Source: Ricordea florida
Lineage: Eukaryota; Cnidaria; Anthozoa; Corallimorpharia; Ricordeidae
Assembly: GCA_949710005.1 (NCBI GenBank)
Contig: OX453282.1
Coordinates: forward strand, 16,390,709-16,454,708
DNA length: 64,000 bases
Reading direction: 5' to 3'
How positions within the stretch are numbered: position 1 is the stretch's first letter; every line of letters begins with the position of its first letter. Shown piece after piece: positions 62,935 to 64,000 of the stretch. A program made the translations under genes and the position numbers. A model generated the notes under the pieces. It was not told where the DNA came from. It saw nothing but the letters and a program-made list of their open reading frames with translations, and did no database searches.

Positions 62935-63411
62935 TTACTTCCTCCTCATCTTCAGCCAATAGTTCCTCAACAGTTTTATTACCGAATTAAGCTCCTCAAA
63001 ATCACAATTTCCGAATACGTCTTCTTCATCCTGTAGTGGTTCGAAATCAATTATAGGCTTATAGAGTTTAATTACCTGAACCACAAATCGTAAAGAAGCA
63101 ATCACATCACTCATACCATGTGAGCCAAAGTATACACTGTCTAATCTTAATGAGATTCGTGCGCATGATTTGGTATCAGCTTCTTTGGCGTATATGTAGT
63201 CCTCATAGGTATCATTCCTTCTCCTGCCTTTGAATACAGTATGTGATTTGAGACTACTACCTGATCCACTTGTCATGAAATTAACATACACACATAGTGG
63301 CCTTTGTTGGCCATCTTCAGATTTTGGGTATGAGTATGGCGGCTTCACCAGGTTAATTGGCATACTTTCCAAATCTTTCAGCTTATGTTTGCTTTGGCTT
63401 ATGTCAGGCAT
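62935..63411 (-). CDS. Array gene 1a: soluble protein, unknown
   Basis: ATG at 63411; 158 codons, intact. Beta-rich middle (LCVYVNFMTSGSGSSLKSHTVFKGRRRNDTYEDYIY, RISLRLDSVYFGSHGMSDVIASLRFVVQVI) with an acidic end (PLQDEEDVFGNCDFEEL) and a basic terminus. No membrane segment. About 121 nt to the next gene. It could be a capsid-associated or DNA-binding protein; no motif supports a choice. Confidence 0.6.
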   Translation of the reverse strand: MPDISQSKHKLKDLESMPINLVKPPYSYPKSEDGQQRPLCVYVNFMTSGSGSSLKSHTVFKGRRRNDTYEDYIYAKEADTKSCARISLRLDSVYFGSHGMSDVIASLRFVVQVIKLYKPIIDFEPLQDEEDVFGNCDFEELNSVIKLLRNYWLKMRRK

Positions 63412-63441
63412 TTTGTCCTTAGTATCTTCATTAGAATCGAA

Positions 63442-63831
63442 CTATTGAAGAGAAGTCCCTACTATCTCCACGAGTATATCAAATCTAGACCTAGTCTCTT
63501 GTTCCTCCTCAGTTGGCTCATTCATAGTTCCAAATGAGGTCAATGGGTAGTTCACTTGGAGTCCATTGATGTCCTCAACCTTCTTTTCTTTTCTCTTCTC
63601 GTATTTGTAACTATGAAACACACCTAATATGTTCTGCTTTGCCAGCTCGAAAGAGAGGCTCTTTTTCTCCCCATTCTCAACTACAAAGACCTGTGAAGAG
63701 GAGCACTTGTACCTCTTGTTCTTTACAGGCTTGTCTATAAGGACAGAGTCCCAATTAAAATCAGTCTCTTCAATGGGTATGAAGCGAGTTTTCAATGAGT
63801 CAGATTTGTTCACTGTATTAGATTGCGCCAT
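63442..63831 (-). CDS. First visible array gene: soluble protein, unknown
   Basis: ATG at 63831; 129 codons, intact. Starts polar (SNTVNKSDSLKTRFIPIEETDFNW), a Lys/Cys strand region (KNKRYKCSSSQVFVVENGEKKSL) and an acidic C-terminus. 30 nt to the next gene. Conserved-looking tryptophan and PxEETDF suggest a real protein. No family recognised. Sequence beyond 63832 may hold further genes of the same array. Confidence 0.6.
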   Translation of the reverse strand: MAQSNTVNKSDSLKTRFIPIEETDFNWDSVLIDKPVKNKRYKCSSSQVFVVENGEKKSLSFELAKQNILGVFHSYKYEKRKEKKVEDINGLQVNYPLTSFGTMNEPTEEEQETRSRFDILVEIVGTSLQ

Positions 63832-64000
63832 TTTGTTTGTTCTGAGTGGGTATACTGATTGCTTGTGTGGTCTTGTTCAGTTTTCAATTTTTTTCAAACC
63901 CATAAATTTTAATGAACAGTATCAACTCCAACATGCTCTGTAGTAATTGGCTCAGCAGGTTCTCTTATTTTGAAATGCTTAGCAATGTGAATAACTCCTG

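Overview
The window is animal nuclear DNA, most likely from an anthozoan cnidarian (stony coral or sea anemone). The reasons are the AT-rich intergenic DNA, the spliced gene structures, and the element mix: a Polinton/Maverick, a Kolobok-like transposase, BEL/Pao, L1/Tx1-like, Penelope-like elements with hammerhead-type motifs, and tRNA-derived SINEs. The species cannot be named from sequence alone. Almost no ordinary host gene is visible; one possible first exon lies at 168-402 (-).

Layout. 1-4220: gene-poor DNA with Penelope-type debris, one intact-looking hammerhead ribozyme (2754-2799) and two copies of a tRNA-derived SINE. 4227-41599: one Polinton (Maverick/adintovirus-like element), defined to the base by terminal inverted repeats starting 5'-AG and a perfect 6-bp target duplication, GATACT (4221-4226 and 41600-41605). 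It is about 37.4 kb now because other elements have landed in it: a Penelope-like element inside the left inverted repeat (4267-5095), a composite block bounded by 148-bp TG...CA direct repeats (8678-22365) that holds an envelope-bearing LTR retroelement, an L1/Tx1-like element and a DDE-type gene, a 5'-truncated non-LTR element (33018-34096), and a SINE (about 37729-38099). Without these the Polinton is about 21 kb, a normal size. It has protein-primed DNA polymerase B, chromodomain integrase, three tandem penton-like paralogues, a core/pX-like protein, double jelly-roll major capsid protein, adenain-like protease, packaging ATPase and a GRF zinc-finger protein. All the large genes carry stops or frameshifts, so it is a dead provirus-like copy. 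Its left arm is unusual, with a minus-strand cluster of small spliced acidic/Cys-rich exons.

41606-54050: palindromic minisatellite, a Kolobok-like transposase remnant (-), and a complete but decayed BEL/Pao retrotransposon (-) with both LTRs (46726-53689). 54930-56946 (+): a repeat-rich Helitron-type N-terminal remnant, then a CxHGR/CKxCGG zinc-repeat gene.

56999 to the window end (-): a compact, intronless, same-strand array of 12 genes that are nearly all open, in sharp contrast to the decayed elements around them. It encodes a 388-aa capsid-like candidate, a penton-like protein, a 59-aa zinc ribbon, several small membrane proteins and a SLOG-domain protein. I read it as the virion-structure module of a second, younger integrated DNA virus or self-synthesising element, different from the Polinton and not one I can assign to a named family. 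It continues beyond 64000 and is the most interesting part of the window.
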